From: Demequina phytophila
GTDB taxonomy: Bacteria; Actinomycetota; Actinomycetes; Actinomycetales; Demequinaceae
Assembly (NCBI RefSeq): GCF_000971135.1
Contig: NZ_BBLW01000001.1
Coordinates: forward strand, 186,001-250,000
DNA: 64,000 nt
Direction of reading: 5' to 3'
This document shows positions 43,428 to 52,616 of this stretch, piece by piece (positions within the stretch are counted from its first letter, which is position 1; each line of letters starts with the position of its first letter). The position numbers were made by a program, and so were the translations under genes. The notes beneath the pieces were generated by a model. It had not been told where the DNA came from, ran no database searches, and saw nothing but the letters and a program-made list of their open reading frames with translations.

Positions 43428-44299
43428 TGCCCGCGACCGAGGACACGTGGGCGGAGTCCGCCCTGCGTGAGGGACTCGCCTGCCTGGATCTGCGCCGGTC
43501 GGGCGACACGAGCTTCGAGGGCGACTCGCTGCCGATGCCCGGCGGCCGCGTGTTCGGCGGTCAGGTCCTCGCCCAGGCGCTGCTCGCCGCGGGCGCGACG
43601 GTCCCCGAGGACCGCTTCGCGCACTCCCTGCATGGCTACTTCCTGCGGGCCGGCGACGCGGCGCACCCGATCCAGTTCGAGGTCGAGGTGCTGCGGGACG
43701 GCCGCTCGTTCTCGGCGCGCCGCACGCACGCGCTCCAGGACGGCCGGCCGATCCTGTCGATGATCACGTCCTTCCAGGTCGAGCAGGACGGGCCCGAGCA
43801 CTCCGTCACGATGCCGGAGGTGCCCGGCCCCGACACCGTCCGCTCCGGGATCGAGGTGCTCGCACCGTTCGCCGGCCACCCGTCCGCGGACTTCTGGCTG
43901 ACCAAGGCGCCGTTCGACGTGCGCCACGTCGAGGGCTCGCTGTTCCTGGGACCCGACAAGCGTCCCCAGCAGTACCAGACGGCGTGGATGAGGTTGCGGG
44001 GGCCGATCGACGGCTCCGATCTCATGCACCGCGCGCTCCTCGCGTTCGGCTCCGACCAGGTCATGCTCGAGCCGCTGCTGCGCCGCCACGGCGCCTCGTG
44101 GGTGACGCCCGACATCTCGTTCGCGAGCCTCGACCACGCCATGTGGTGGCACCGCCCCGCCCGCGCCGACGAGTGGCTCCTCTTCGTCCAGGACTCCCCC
44201 ACCGCGCAGGGCGGGCGGGGCCTCACGGGCACGTGGATCTTCTCCGAGGACGGCCGGCTGGTCGCGTCTGCGGCCCAGGAGGGCATGATCCGGCTGTAG
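43427..44299 (+). CDS. tesB: Acyl-CoA thioesterase II
   Basis: A 290-residue double-hotdog thioesterase hydrolysing acyl-CoAs. GGRVFGGQVLAQALLAA marks the first hotdog; DISFASLDHAMWWHRP has the second, with the catalytic Asp; DSP(T)AQGGRGL follows with the Gln region. The start shares a base with the glbO stop (TGATG), so all three genes are probably one transcript, ending at the hairpin at 44319. Confidence 0.93.
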   Translation: MPATEDTWAESALREGLACLDLRRSGDTSFEGDSLPMPGGRVFGGQVLAQALLAAGATVPEDRFAHSLHGYFLRAGDAAHPIQFEVEVLRDGRSFSARRTHALQDGRPILSMITSFQVEQDGPEHSVTMPEVPGPDTVRSGIEVLAPFAGHPSADFWLTKAPFDVRHVEGSLFLGPDKRPQQYQTAWMRLRGPIDGSDLMHRALLAFGSDQVMLEPLLRRHGASWVTPDISFASLDHAMWWHRPARADEWLLFVQDSPTAQGGRGLTGTWIFSEDGRLVASAAQEGMIRL

Positions 44300-44318
44300 C
44301 CGCGCCCGCTCTAGCAGG

Positions 44319-44347
44319 GACGATGCCCGGTTCGGGCATCGTCTTTT
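44319..44347 (+). terminator. Intrinsic terminator built from a GGACGATGC element
   Basis: GACGATGCCCG and CGGGCATCGTC form an 11-base perfect stem with a GTT loop, followed at once by TTTTG. This is a canonical intrinsic terminator and ends the mscS-glbO-tesB operon. The stem is the dispersed repeat motif. Confidence 0.9.
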
Positions 44348-44391
44348 GCATGTAAGCAATTATTTCGATTCGATAACAAAGCGCGTCCCGA

Positions 44392-44423
44392 TTGGACAGG
44401 ACCACGGTCCCGGTTGTTACGGT
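44392..44423 (+). promoter_or_regulatory. Promoter of proVWX
   Basis: TTGGAC (44392-44397) and TACGGT (44418-44423); the 20-base spacing is long, so an activator may be needed. It follows an unusually AT-rich patch (44346-44385) with the inverted repeat TTGCATGTAAGCAA (44346-44359), a possible regulator site. Confidence 0.5.
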
Positions 44424-44429
44424 CGCAGG

Positions 44430-44635
44430 GCCGTTCCCACTGGCAAGCGCCAGTCAAGGGAACGTCAATGACCAGCCAAAGGCCTCCTGGTGCCGCCCTC
44501 CCCTGGGCGATGCGCCGGAGTGTTAGTAGCGGCGCTCACGCGCTGCCCGGCGGGCCCGTGATTGCCGTCCGACGGCTGCGAGTCCCCTCGCTAGCCGAGG
44601 CCCTTGCGCACCTGAGACTCCAGGAGCTGAGGACC
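44430..44635 (+). promoter_or_regulatory. Structured 5' leader of proVWX (candidate riboswitch)
   Basis: About 206 bases between the likely transcript start and proV hold successive hairpins: 44433-44463 (GTTCCC and ACTGGC arms, AAGC loop, 12 pairs), 44471-44491 (ACCAG/CTGGT), 44495-44508 (GCCC/GGGC), 44512-44535 (GCGCCG/CGGCGC), 44545-44555, 44564-44576 (GCCGT/ACGGC) and 44586-44600 (CCTCG/CGAGG). The first hairpin hides an AAGGGA ribosome site for ATG 44468, which is in frame with proV. I do not recognise a known riboswitch class. Confidence 0.55.
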
Positions 44636-45934
44636 ATGAACGACGACACGATCGCCCTGCGCGCCGACGGCCTGTACAAGGTCTTCGGGCGCCACGCCGA
44701 CGAGGCGGTGATCCGGCTGCACCAGGGCACCCCGCGCGACCAGCTGGGCCACGGCACCACCGCGGCCGTCATCGACGCCTCGTTCGAGGTGCGGCGCGGC
44801 GAGATCTTCGTGGTGATGGGGCTGTCCGGATCGGGCAAGTCCACCCTGATCCGCATGCTCAACGGCCTCCACGAGGCGACGGCCGGCACCGTGGAGATCG
44901 GCGGCGAGCGCATCACCGACATCGCGCCCAAGCGCCTCCGGGAGATCCGCCGTCAGCGGGTGTCGATGGTGTTCCAGCACTTCGCGCTGCTGCCCCACCG
45001 CACCGTGCTCGACAACGTCGCCTACGGCCTCGAGATCCAGGGCGTCGCGAAGGCGGAGCGCGAGGCGAAGGCCCGTGAGGTCACACAGATCGTGGGGCTC
45101 GCCGGCTGGGAGGACAAGCTCCCCGGCCAGCTGTCGGGCGGCATGCAGCAGCGCGTCGGCCTCGCCCGCGCGCTGACGGCGGATACCGATGTGCTGCTCA
45201 TGGACGAGGCCTTCTCCGCGCTCGACCCGCTGATCCGGCGCGAGATGCAGGAGCAGTTGCTCGATCTGCAGGCGACGCTGGGCAAGACCATCATCTTCAT
45301 CACGCACGACCTCAACGAGGCCATGTTCCTGGGCGACCGCATCGCGGTCATGCGCGACGGCCGCATCGTCCAGGTGGGCACCCCCGAGGAGATCCTCACG
45401 GATCCCGCGAACGAGTACGTCGAGCAGTTCGTCCAGGACGTCGACCGCACCCGCGTGCTCACCGCCGAGTCGGTGATGCGCAAGCCCCGCGCGGTGGTGC
45501 ATCCGACCGCGGGCGCGCGCGGCGCTCTCCAGGTGATGCGCGACGAGCAGCTCTCCGCCGTCTACGTCACGCAGCGCGACCGCACGCTGATCGGCTGGGT
45601 GTCGGACCGCGACGCCCTCGACGCCGTCCGCCGCGGCGAGCGCTCGCTCGAGCGGATCGTGCGACCCGACCATGGAGCCGTCGCGCACGACACCCCGCTC
45701 GCCGAGCTCTTCATCCCCGCGCTCGAGGCGCAGCTGCCGCTCGGTGTCACCGACGCGCGCGGCCGCCTCGTCGGCGTGGTGCCCCGTGTCACGCTGCTCG
45801 CCACGCTGGGCGGCGAGCCCGAGGCCGACGCGCAGGCCTCGCCCCGACCCGACCCTCTCCCGGCCGCCGTGGTCGATCGCGCCCTGGAGGCCGCCGTCGA
45901 CTCGGGTGCTCTCGAGACCAAGGAGGCCATCTGA
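44636..45934 (+). CDS. proV: Glycine betaine/proline ABC importer ATPase
   Basis: A 432-residue ATPase for compatible-solute uptake. Walker A GLSGSGKST (62-70), signature LSGGMQQRVGLARAL and LLMDEAFSALDPLIRREMQ are ProV/OpuAA-type; two CBS domains (about 285-400) are the usual ionic-strength sensor. The long N-tail before Walker A aligns with ProV. AGGAG (44622-44626) supports ATG 44636; an upstream in-frame ATG 44468 would add 56 unconserved residues. Stop overlaps the proW start. Confidence 0.94.
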   Translation: MNDDTIALRADGLYKVFGRHADEAVIRLHQGTPRDQLGHGTTAAVIDASFEVRRGEIFVVMGLSGSGKSTLIRMLNGLHEATAGTVEIGGERITDIAPKRLREIRRQRVSMVFQHFALLPHRTVLDNVAYGLEIQGVAKAEREAKAREVTQIVGLAGWEDKLPGQLSGGMQQRVGLARALTADTDVLLMDEAFSALDPLIRREMQEQLLDLQATLGKTIIFITHDLNEAMFLGDRIAVMRDGRIVQVGTPEEILTDPANEYVEQFVQDVDRTRVLTAESVMRKPRAVVHPTAGARGALQVMRDEQLSAVYVTQRDRTLIGWVSDRDALDAVRRGERSLERIVRPDHGAVAHDTPLAELFIPALEAQLPLGVTDARGRLVGVVPRVTLLATLGGEPEADAQASPRPDPLPAAVVDRALEAAVDSGALETKEAI

Positions 45935-46872
45935 TGGACTTCCGCATCCCCTTCGGCAGCTGGGTCGAGGCCGGCCTCGACTGGATCGAGGACAACCTCG
46001 ATTGGCTGTTCGACCTGCTCGCCGCCGTCTACGTCGCGCTCTACGACGCGGTGGTGTGGGTGGTCGCCACCCCGCCCGCGGTCGTCGTGATCGCGGTCCT
46101 CGCCGTGCTCGCGCTCGCCGCGCGCGGGTGGCGGTTCGGGCTCGGCACGGCGCTGGGCCTGCTGTTCATCGTGGGCGTCGACCAGTGGGACAACGCCATG
46201 GAGACGCTCGCACTCGTCGTGGTCGCCGCGTTCCTCGCGATCGTCGTCGCCGTGCCGCTGGGCATCTGGGCGGCACGCAGCGACCGCGTCTCCGCCGTCA
46301 TCAAGCCCGTCATGGACTTCCTGCAGACCATGCCCGCGTTCGTCTACCTCATCCCCGCGATCGGACTCTTCGGCATCGGCGTCGCCCCCGGCATCTTCGC
46401 GACCGTCCTGTTCGCGCTGGCGCCCGGTGTGCGCCTCACCGAGCTCGGCATCCGCGGTGTCGACCGCGAGGTGGTCGAGGCCGGTCAGGCCTTCGGCTCC
46501 ACCCCGGGTCGCATCCTGCGCCAGATCCAGCTGCCGCTCGCGATGCCGTCCATCATGGCCGGCATCAACCAGGTGATCATGCTGTCGCTGTCGATGGTGG
46601 TCATCGCCGGCATGGTCGGCGCCGGCGGTCTCGGTGGCGACGTGACCAAGTCCCTGTCGGCGCTCGACACCGCGCTCGGCTTCGAGGCCGGACTCTCGGT
46701 GGTGATCCTCGCGATCATCCTCGACCGCTTCACCGGCGCGTTCGGGATGAAGCGCGGGCTGCACCTCATCAGGCGCCTTCGCGCCCGCGGAAGGGCCGAC
46801 GACGCGGCGACCACCGCATCGTCCCCCGGCGCGACCGCGCCCTCAACGGCCCGCGACACCGTCGCGGCCTGA
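45934..46872 (+). CDS. proW: Glycine betaine/proline ABC importer permease
   Basis: A 312-residue permease with about seven helices. MDFLQTMPAFVYLIPAIGLFGIG and the EAA loop EAGQAFGSTPGRILRQIQLPLAMPSI match ProW/OpuAB. The disordered Ala/Thr/Ser-rich C-tail includes a GCATCGTCCC copy in frame (46816-46825). It starts on the last base of the proV stop. Confidence 0.94.
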   Translation: MDFRIPFGSWVEAGLDWIEDNLDWLFDLLAAVYVALYDAVVWVVATPPAVVVIAVLAVLALAARGWRFGLGTALGLLFIVGVDQWDNAMETLALVVVAAFLAIVVAVPLGIWAARSDRVSAVIKPVMDFLQTMPAFVYLIPAIGLFGIGVAPGIFATVLFALAPGVRLTELGIRGVDREVVEAGQAFGSTPGRILRQIQLPLAMPSIMAGINQVIMLSLSMVVIAGMVGAGGLGGDVTKSLSALDTALGFEAGLSVVILAIILDRFTGAFGMKRGLHLIRRLRARGRADDAATTASSPGATAPSTARDTVAA

Positions 46873-46980
46873 CGGACCTGGCGGCTTCTGAGGGAGCCGC
46901 GCGCACCCCGCCCCGACCGATGGGCGGCCGGTGCTCACGGCGTGGGGAGACTCCGCGCGCCGGGAAAGGAAACACTCATC

Positions 46981-47880
46981 ATGAAGATGCGCTCCTTCGC
47001 GCCCTTCGCCCTGGCGGCCGGCGCGGGCCTCGTGCTCGCGGGCTGCTCCTCCTCCGAGGCCGACTCCGACGCGGCCGCGTCGGGCGACGCCGCGACCGGC
47101 GGCGAGCTCACGCTCGGCGTGTTCAACGGCTGGGACGAGTCGGTCGCCTCGTCGCTGCTGTGGCAGGCGGTGCTCGAGGACCAGGGCTACGACGTCACCC
47201 TCGAGTACGCCGACCCCGCCCCCACCTTCCAGGCGCTCGCCGACGGCGACTACGACCTGGTGACGGACGTGTGGCTGCCCGTGACCCACGCCGACTACCT
47301 CGAGAAGTTCGGGGACGACATCGAGGAGCTCGGCGCCTGGTTCGACAGCGCGGCCCTCACCGTCGCCGTGAACGCGGACGCGCCCGTCGATTCGCTCACG
47401 GACCTCGCGGAGCACGCGGACGAGTTCGGCGACACCATCGTGGGCATCGAGCCCGGCGCCGGACTCACCGGCGCGGTCGAGAAGGCCATCCCGGTGTACG
47501 GCCTGGATGACATGGACTTCGTCACCTCGTCGACGCCGGCGATGCTCGCGGAGCTCGACTCGGCCATGGCCGACGGCGAGAACATCGTCGTGACGCTGTG
47601 GGAGCCGCACTGGGCGTACGGCGCGTACGACCTCAAGAACCTCGAGGACCCCGAGGGCACGCTGGGCGACGCCGAGTCGATCGTCACGTACTCGCGCTCC
47701 GGCCTCGGCGAGGACTTCCCCGACGTCGCGCGGTGGCTGTCCGACTTCACCATGGACGCCGAGCTGCTCTACGACCTCGAGAACCAGCTCCAGGCCGCGG
47801 ATTCCGAGTCCGACCACGAGTCCGTGGTCGAGGCGTGGATCGCGGAGCACCAGGAGTGGGTGGACTCGCTCACGGCGTAG
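46981..47880 (+). CDS. proX: Glycine betaine-binding lipoprotein
   Basis: A 299-residue OpuAC-type binding protein anchored by lipobox LAGC (Cys22). DYDLVTDVWLPVTHADYL and TLWEPHWAYGAYDLKNLEDP contain the Trp residues that form the quaternary-amine cage of betaine-binding proteins. GGAAAGGA lies ahead of the ATG. Last gene of the importer operon; a hairpin at 47959-47985 follows. Confidence 0.94.
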   Translation: MKMRSFAPFALAAGAGLVLAGCSSSEADSDAAASGDAATGGELTLGVFNGWDESVASSLLWQAVLEDQGYDVTLEYADPAPTFQALADGDYDLVTDVWLPVTHADYLEKFGDDIEELGAWFDSAALTVAVNADAPVDSLTDLAEHADEFGDTIVGIEPGAGLTGAVEKAIPVYGLDDMDFVTSSTPAMLAELDSAMADGENIVVTLWEPHWAYGAYDLKNLEDPEGTLGDAESIVTYSRSGLGEDFPDVARWLSDFTMDAELLYDLENQLQAADSESDHESVVEAWIAEHQEWVDSLTA

Positions 47881-47893
47881 TCCCCCCGCCCAC

Positions 47894-47960
47894 GCGCGGT
47901 ATGGGGAAGTGATCGACGGTTTCGGCGGGTTCGCGCGTCCTGCGGGGAAATCATCGACGG
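47894..47960 (+). repeat. 67-bp twin-box element, copy 3
   Basis: Starts GCGCGGTATGGGGAAGTG and ends CTGCGGGGAAATCATCGACGG. It faces copy 4 across the thioesterase gene, so the gene is bracketed by inverted copies. Confidence 0.78.
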
Positions 47961-47985
47961 CGCGGCACCTTGACGGTGCCGCGCC
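47959..47985. terminator. Terminator between proX and the thioesterase
   Basis: GGCGCGGCACC and GGTGCCGCGCC form an 11-base perfect stem with a TTGAC loop, followed by GTTGT. It serves the convergent proX and thioesterase transcripts and begins on the last two bases of the 67-bp element. Confidence 0.8.
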
Positions 47986-48033
47986 GTTGTCGCGTCTCAG
48001 CGCGGAGGAGTGCCCGGTCGGCGCGCCGGCGTC

Positions 48034-48513
48034 TCAGCGCCGGCGGAACGCTACGGGCTCGTCGAGGTGCGGGCTCCACGCCTCGCGCTCGGCGTCGGTG
48101 AGGCGGCGCGGCCGCTGGGCCTCGGAGTCGATCAGCACCAGCGTGGTGGCGGCGCGCGCGTACAGCACGGGCTCGGGCTCGCCCGCCGGGGACCACACCT
48201 CGTAGCAGATCTCGATGCTCGCTCCCCCGAGCCTTCCGATCCACAGCTGCACGTCGAGCGGCCTGCGGAGGTACGGGATGGGTTCGAGGTACTCGATCTG
48301 CTGCGCGGCGATCAGGGTGATGGTCTCCGCGTCGGGGCCGCCGGCGATGAGGGCGGTGTGCGGGACGTCGTGCTCCTCGGCCGCAGAGCGGTCCGCCCAG
48401 AAGACCCGGATGCGGGCCTCCTCGAGCAGGCGCAGCATCTCCGCGTTGTTGACGTGGCCGTAGGCGTCGAGGTCCGACCACCGCAGCGTGATCGGGACGT
48501 GGATGCGGGTCAT
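48034..48513 (-). CDS. Single-hotdog acyl-CoA thioesterase (4HBT type)
   Basis: A 159-residue hotdog protein. RWSDLDAYGHVNNAEMLRLLEEAR carries the catalytic Asp and HVNN motif of 4-hydroxybenzoyl-CoA/YbgC-like thioesterases. TAGCGT on the minus strand ends seven bases before the ATG at 48513, so it is leaderless; that fixes the start over the longer form MSPMTR. Acyl substrate unknown. The gene sits between inverted 67-bp repeats. Confidence 0.88.
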   Translation of the reverse strand: MTRIHVPITLRWSDLDAYGHVNNAEMLRLLEEARIRVFWADRSAAEEHDVPHTALIAGGPDAETITLIAAQQIEYLEPIPYLRRPLDVQLWIGRLGGASIEICYEVWSPAGEPEPVLYARAATTLVLIDSEAQRPRRLTDAEREAWSPHLDEPVAFRRR

Positions 48514-48574
48514 GGGACTCACGCTAGCGCGGCCGGGAGCGCCGACGGCCCCACGCCTCGTCCGAGACGCAGGG

Positions 48575-48641
48575 CCGTCGATGAGTTCCCCACAGGAGAT
48601 CCGGATCTCCCGAGACCGTCGGTCACTTCCCCCTAGCGCGC
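48575..48641 (-). repeat. 67-bp twin-box element, copy 4
   Basis: On the minus strand starts GCGCGCTAGGGGGAAGTG and ends CTGTGGGGAACTCATCGACGG. Inverted relative to copy 3, 614 bp away, between the thioesterase promoter and the ettA stop. Confidence 0.8.
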
Positions 48642-48670
48642 GGCTCGGGTGGTACCGACAGCGGCGGGGG

Positions 48671-50353
<1,683 letters not shown>

Positions 50354-50461
50354 TGCTGCTCCGTCAGTTGTCCTGTGCGGGCGCGCGGGCGCCCGGATGC
50401 CGCCCCCTAGCCTACGGGAGGACGGTGGGGCGGCGAGGTCGGGCGGCCCCGCGCGGCCCGC

Positions 50462-51004
50462 TCAGGACACGGCGGCGGCCTCCTCCTCGTCGGCGTAGGT
50501 GCCGGGCTCCTCGTCGCCGTCGGGCCGCACGGTCTCGAACGCGGACGCGTCGAGCTCGCTCGCGGGCTCCGCGTCCCCCTCATGCGCGGCGGCTATCGCG
50601 CTCGCGGCGGGGCTGGCGTCCGCCGCGGTGAGGCTCGCGTCGCCGATGGCGCGCGCGAACTCCTTGACCCAGCCGCGCGTGCAGTCCGGCCCGACCGCGT
50701 TCGCGTCGATGATGTGGTCCACGCGCGGCCCGTCCTTCGCCTCCCACGTGCTGGTCCGCAGCCTGCCGGTGACCACCACCGGCATGCCCTTCTTGATGGA
50801 CTTCTCGACGGTGACGGCCGCGGAGCGGAACGTCCGTACGGTGAACCACTCGGTGACCCCGTCCACCCACGCGTTCTTGTCGCGGTCGAAGTACCGCGGC
50901 GTCGACGCGAGCCGGAACGATGTGAGCGCGAGGTCGCCCTGGCCCACGAACAGCTTGGCGTCCGACGCGACCCACCCCGACACGGTGATGATCAGCTCGT
51001 TCAT
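50462..51004 (-). CDS. Single-stranded DNA-binding protein, paralogue
   Basis: A 180-residue protein with an OB fold (residues 1-110): RYFDRDKNAWVDGVTEWFTVRTF and GMPVVVTGRLRTSTWEAKDG are SSB strands. The acidic tail ends EEEAAAVS and lacks the DDDIPF-type tip that recruits partner proteins, so it is more likely an auxiliary SSB than the essential one. GAGGAGAGC precedes the ATG. It lies 108 bases upstream of ettA, probably co-transcribed. Confidence 0.88.
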   Translation of the reverse strand: MNELIITVSGWVASDAKLFVGQGDLALTSFRLASTPRYFDRDKNAWVDGVTEWFTVRTFRSAAVTVEKSIKKGMPVVVTGRLRTSTWEAKDGPRVDHIIDANAVGPDCTRGWVKEFARAIGDASLTAADASPAASAIAAAHEGDAEPASELDASAFETVRPDGDEEPGTYADEEEAAAVS

Positions 51005-51058
51005 GCTCTCCTCCCTGCGCCGCACGGTGCGGCTTCCCCCAGGGTGGGGCGGGCGGGA

Positions 51059-51075
51059 GGGACGATGCGCGGGCC
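51059..51075 (+). repeat. GGGACGATGC element upstream of the SSB gene
   Basis: GGGACGATGCGCGGGCC copy in the 142-base gap between the GTPase stop and the SSB-like start; no perfect second arm. Confidence 0.6.
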
Positions 51076-51146
51076 GGGTGAGAACCGTGGAGCACCCGCC
51101 CGCGCGGAGGGGCTGGGGACATCGGCGCACCCTTCGCGCGGCAGGG

Positions 51147-52616
51147 TCACCCGTCGCGGTGCCGGCGCTCCTGCTCGCGCTCGACGGGCGCCCAGATGTC
51201 CGCGGGCAGCGGCTCCTCCGGCGCCTCGGCGACGGGGAGCACGGGCTCGACCGGCGCATCGTCCTCCCGCTCGGGCACCCCGGCGGGCGCGGCGGCGCGC
51301 GCGATCACCGTGAGCTCGTCGAGGTTCCGGTACGCCTGATGGATGAGCTGCGTCGGGCGCACCATCCCCGGCTCGAGCGCGCCCGCGATGGCCTCCCGAC
51401 CGAGCCGCAGCATGTCCTCGCGCACCGCGCCCGCGCGCGAGCGGCGGCGTCCGAACGGCGCGCGGCCGGCCTCGGGCCACGTCACGGACTCGAGCGCGCG
51501 GTCGACCAGCGTGGTGAGCTCGTCGGCCGGGGCGACGGCCTCGCCGATCACGATCCGCCACTGCACGGGCAGCCCCTCGGACGCGGCGTCGATCCAGTCG
51601 AGCCGCTCCCGGTCGACCACCTCGAGGCGCAGGGGCTCCTGCGCGGGCACGCTCGCGCCGCGCCCGGACACGACCGCGGCGGCGGCGTCGGCACGCGCGT
51701 CCACGCCCGCGGCCTTGGCGAGCGCGGCCGCGATCTCCGCGACGTCGGGGAGCACCGGCTCGGCGTCACGCGCGAGCGCCCGCTCCAGCGTGCGGCCCGC
51801 GTCGACCAGGTCCGCGGCCACCGCGTCGGCCGCGACGGACCTCGCCTGGACGGCGCCCTCGAGCTCGGCACGCAGCACGTCGACGCCCTGACCGGTGCGC
51901 GCGCTCAGGGGCATGACGGGCACGGAGTGCATGCCGTCCTCGGCGAGCAGGCGCTGCAGGTCGCGCGCGACCTCCCAGCCGTCCTCGGTCGACAGCCTGT
52001 CGACGTGGTTGAGGACCACGAGCGACGGCTGGCCGGACGCGGACGCCTGGCGCAGGTAGCCCTCGTGGATGGCGTTGTCCGCGTACTTCTGGGGGTCGAC
52101 CACCCACAGCAGCAGGTCCACCTGCGGCACGATCGCGTCGACGACCGCGCGATGCTCGGGATTGACCGAGTCGTGGTCGGGAAGGTCGAGCAGCACGAGG
52201 CCCGCGAGCGCGGGGTCGGGCATGGTGCCCATCGCGTCGTAGCGGCGCAGGCGACGCTCGGGCAGCACGCCGATCCAGTCGAGCAGCGCGTCCGCGCGCT
52301 CCTTCCCCCAGACCGCGGCGCTGGCATCCGCCGTGGTGGGGCGCGAGACGCCCGGCACCGCGAAGTCGACGCCCACGAGCGCGTTGAACAACGTCGACTT
52401 GCCCGAGCCTGTGCCGCCCGCGAGCGCCACCACGGTCCAGTCGATGCCGAGTCTCAGGCGCTCCTCGCACCGGTCGACCGCCGCGTGGAGCTCGTCGCGG
52501 ATGGGCGCGGGGATGGCCTCGCGCGCCCAGTCGAGCGAGGACCGCAGCCGGTCGACGCGCTCGCGCAGCACCGTGGTCTCGTCGTGCGGGGGCAGGGAGT
52601 CGAACTTCACGCTCAC
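51147..52616 (-). CDS. P-loop GTPase, second of a tandem pair
   Basis: A 489-residue GTPase of the YfjP/dynamin-like superfamily: P-loop GGTGSGKS (67-74), switch Thr in RPTTADASAA, G3 DLPDHDS and G4 LNHVD. The C-terminal half is helical without clear membrane spans, ending in an acidic tail; GCATCGTCC at 51256 encodes EDDAP there. GTG start overlaps the first GTPase stop (GTGA), so the pair is co-made and likely forms a complex. Cell-envelope or division roles are possible by analogy to paired actinobacterial dynamins. Confidence 0.82.
   Translation of the reverse strand: MSVKFDSLPPHDETTVLRERVDRLRSSLDWAREAIPAPIRDELHAAVDRCEERLRLGIDWTVVALAGGTGSGKSTLFNALVGVDFAVPGVSRPTTADASAAVWGKERADALLDWIGVLPERRLRRYDAMGTMPDPALAGLVLLDLPDHDSVNPEHRAVVDAIVPQVDLLLWVVDPQKYADNAIHEGYLRQASASGQPSLVVLNHVDRLSTEDGWEVARDLQRLLAEDGMHSVPVMPLSARTGQGVDVLRAELEGAVQARSVAADAVAADLVDAGRTLERALARDAEPVLPDVAEIAAALAKAAGVDARADAAAAVVSGRGASVPAQEPLRLEVVDRERLDWIDAASEGLPVQWRIVIGEAVAPADELTTLVDRALESVTWPEAGRAPFGRRRSRAGAVREDMLRLGREAIAGALEPGMVRPTQLIHQAYRNLDELTVIARAAAPAGVPEREDDAPVEPVLPVAEAPEEPLPADIWAPVEREQERRHRDG

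Noticed and set aside
44430..44520. ZTP (pfl) riboswitch upstream of proV
   Set aside because: ACTGGC and CCTGGGC-like words are present, but the conserved core order and loop of the class are absent and the downstream genes do not fit.
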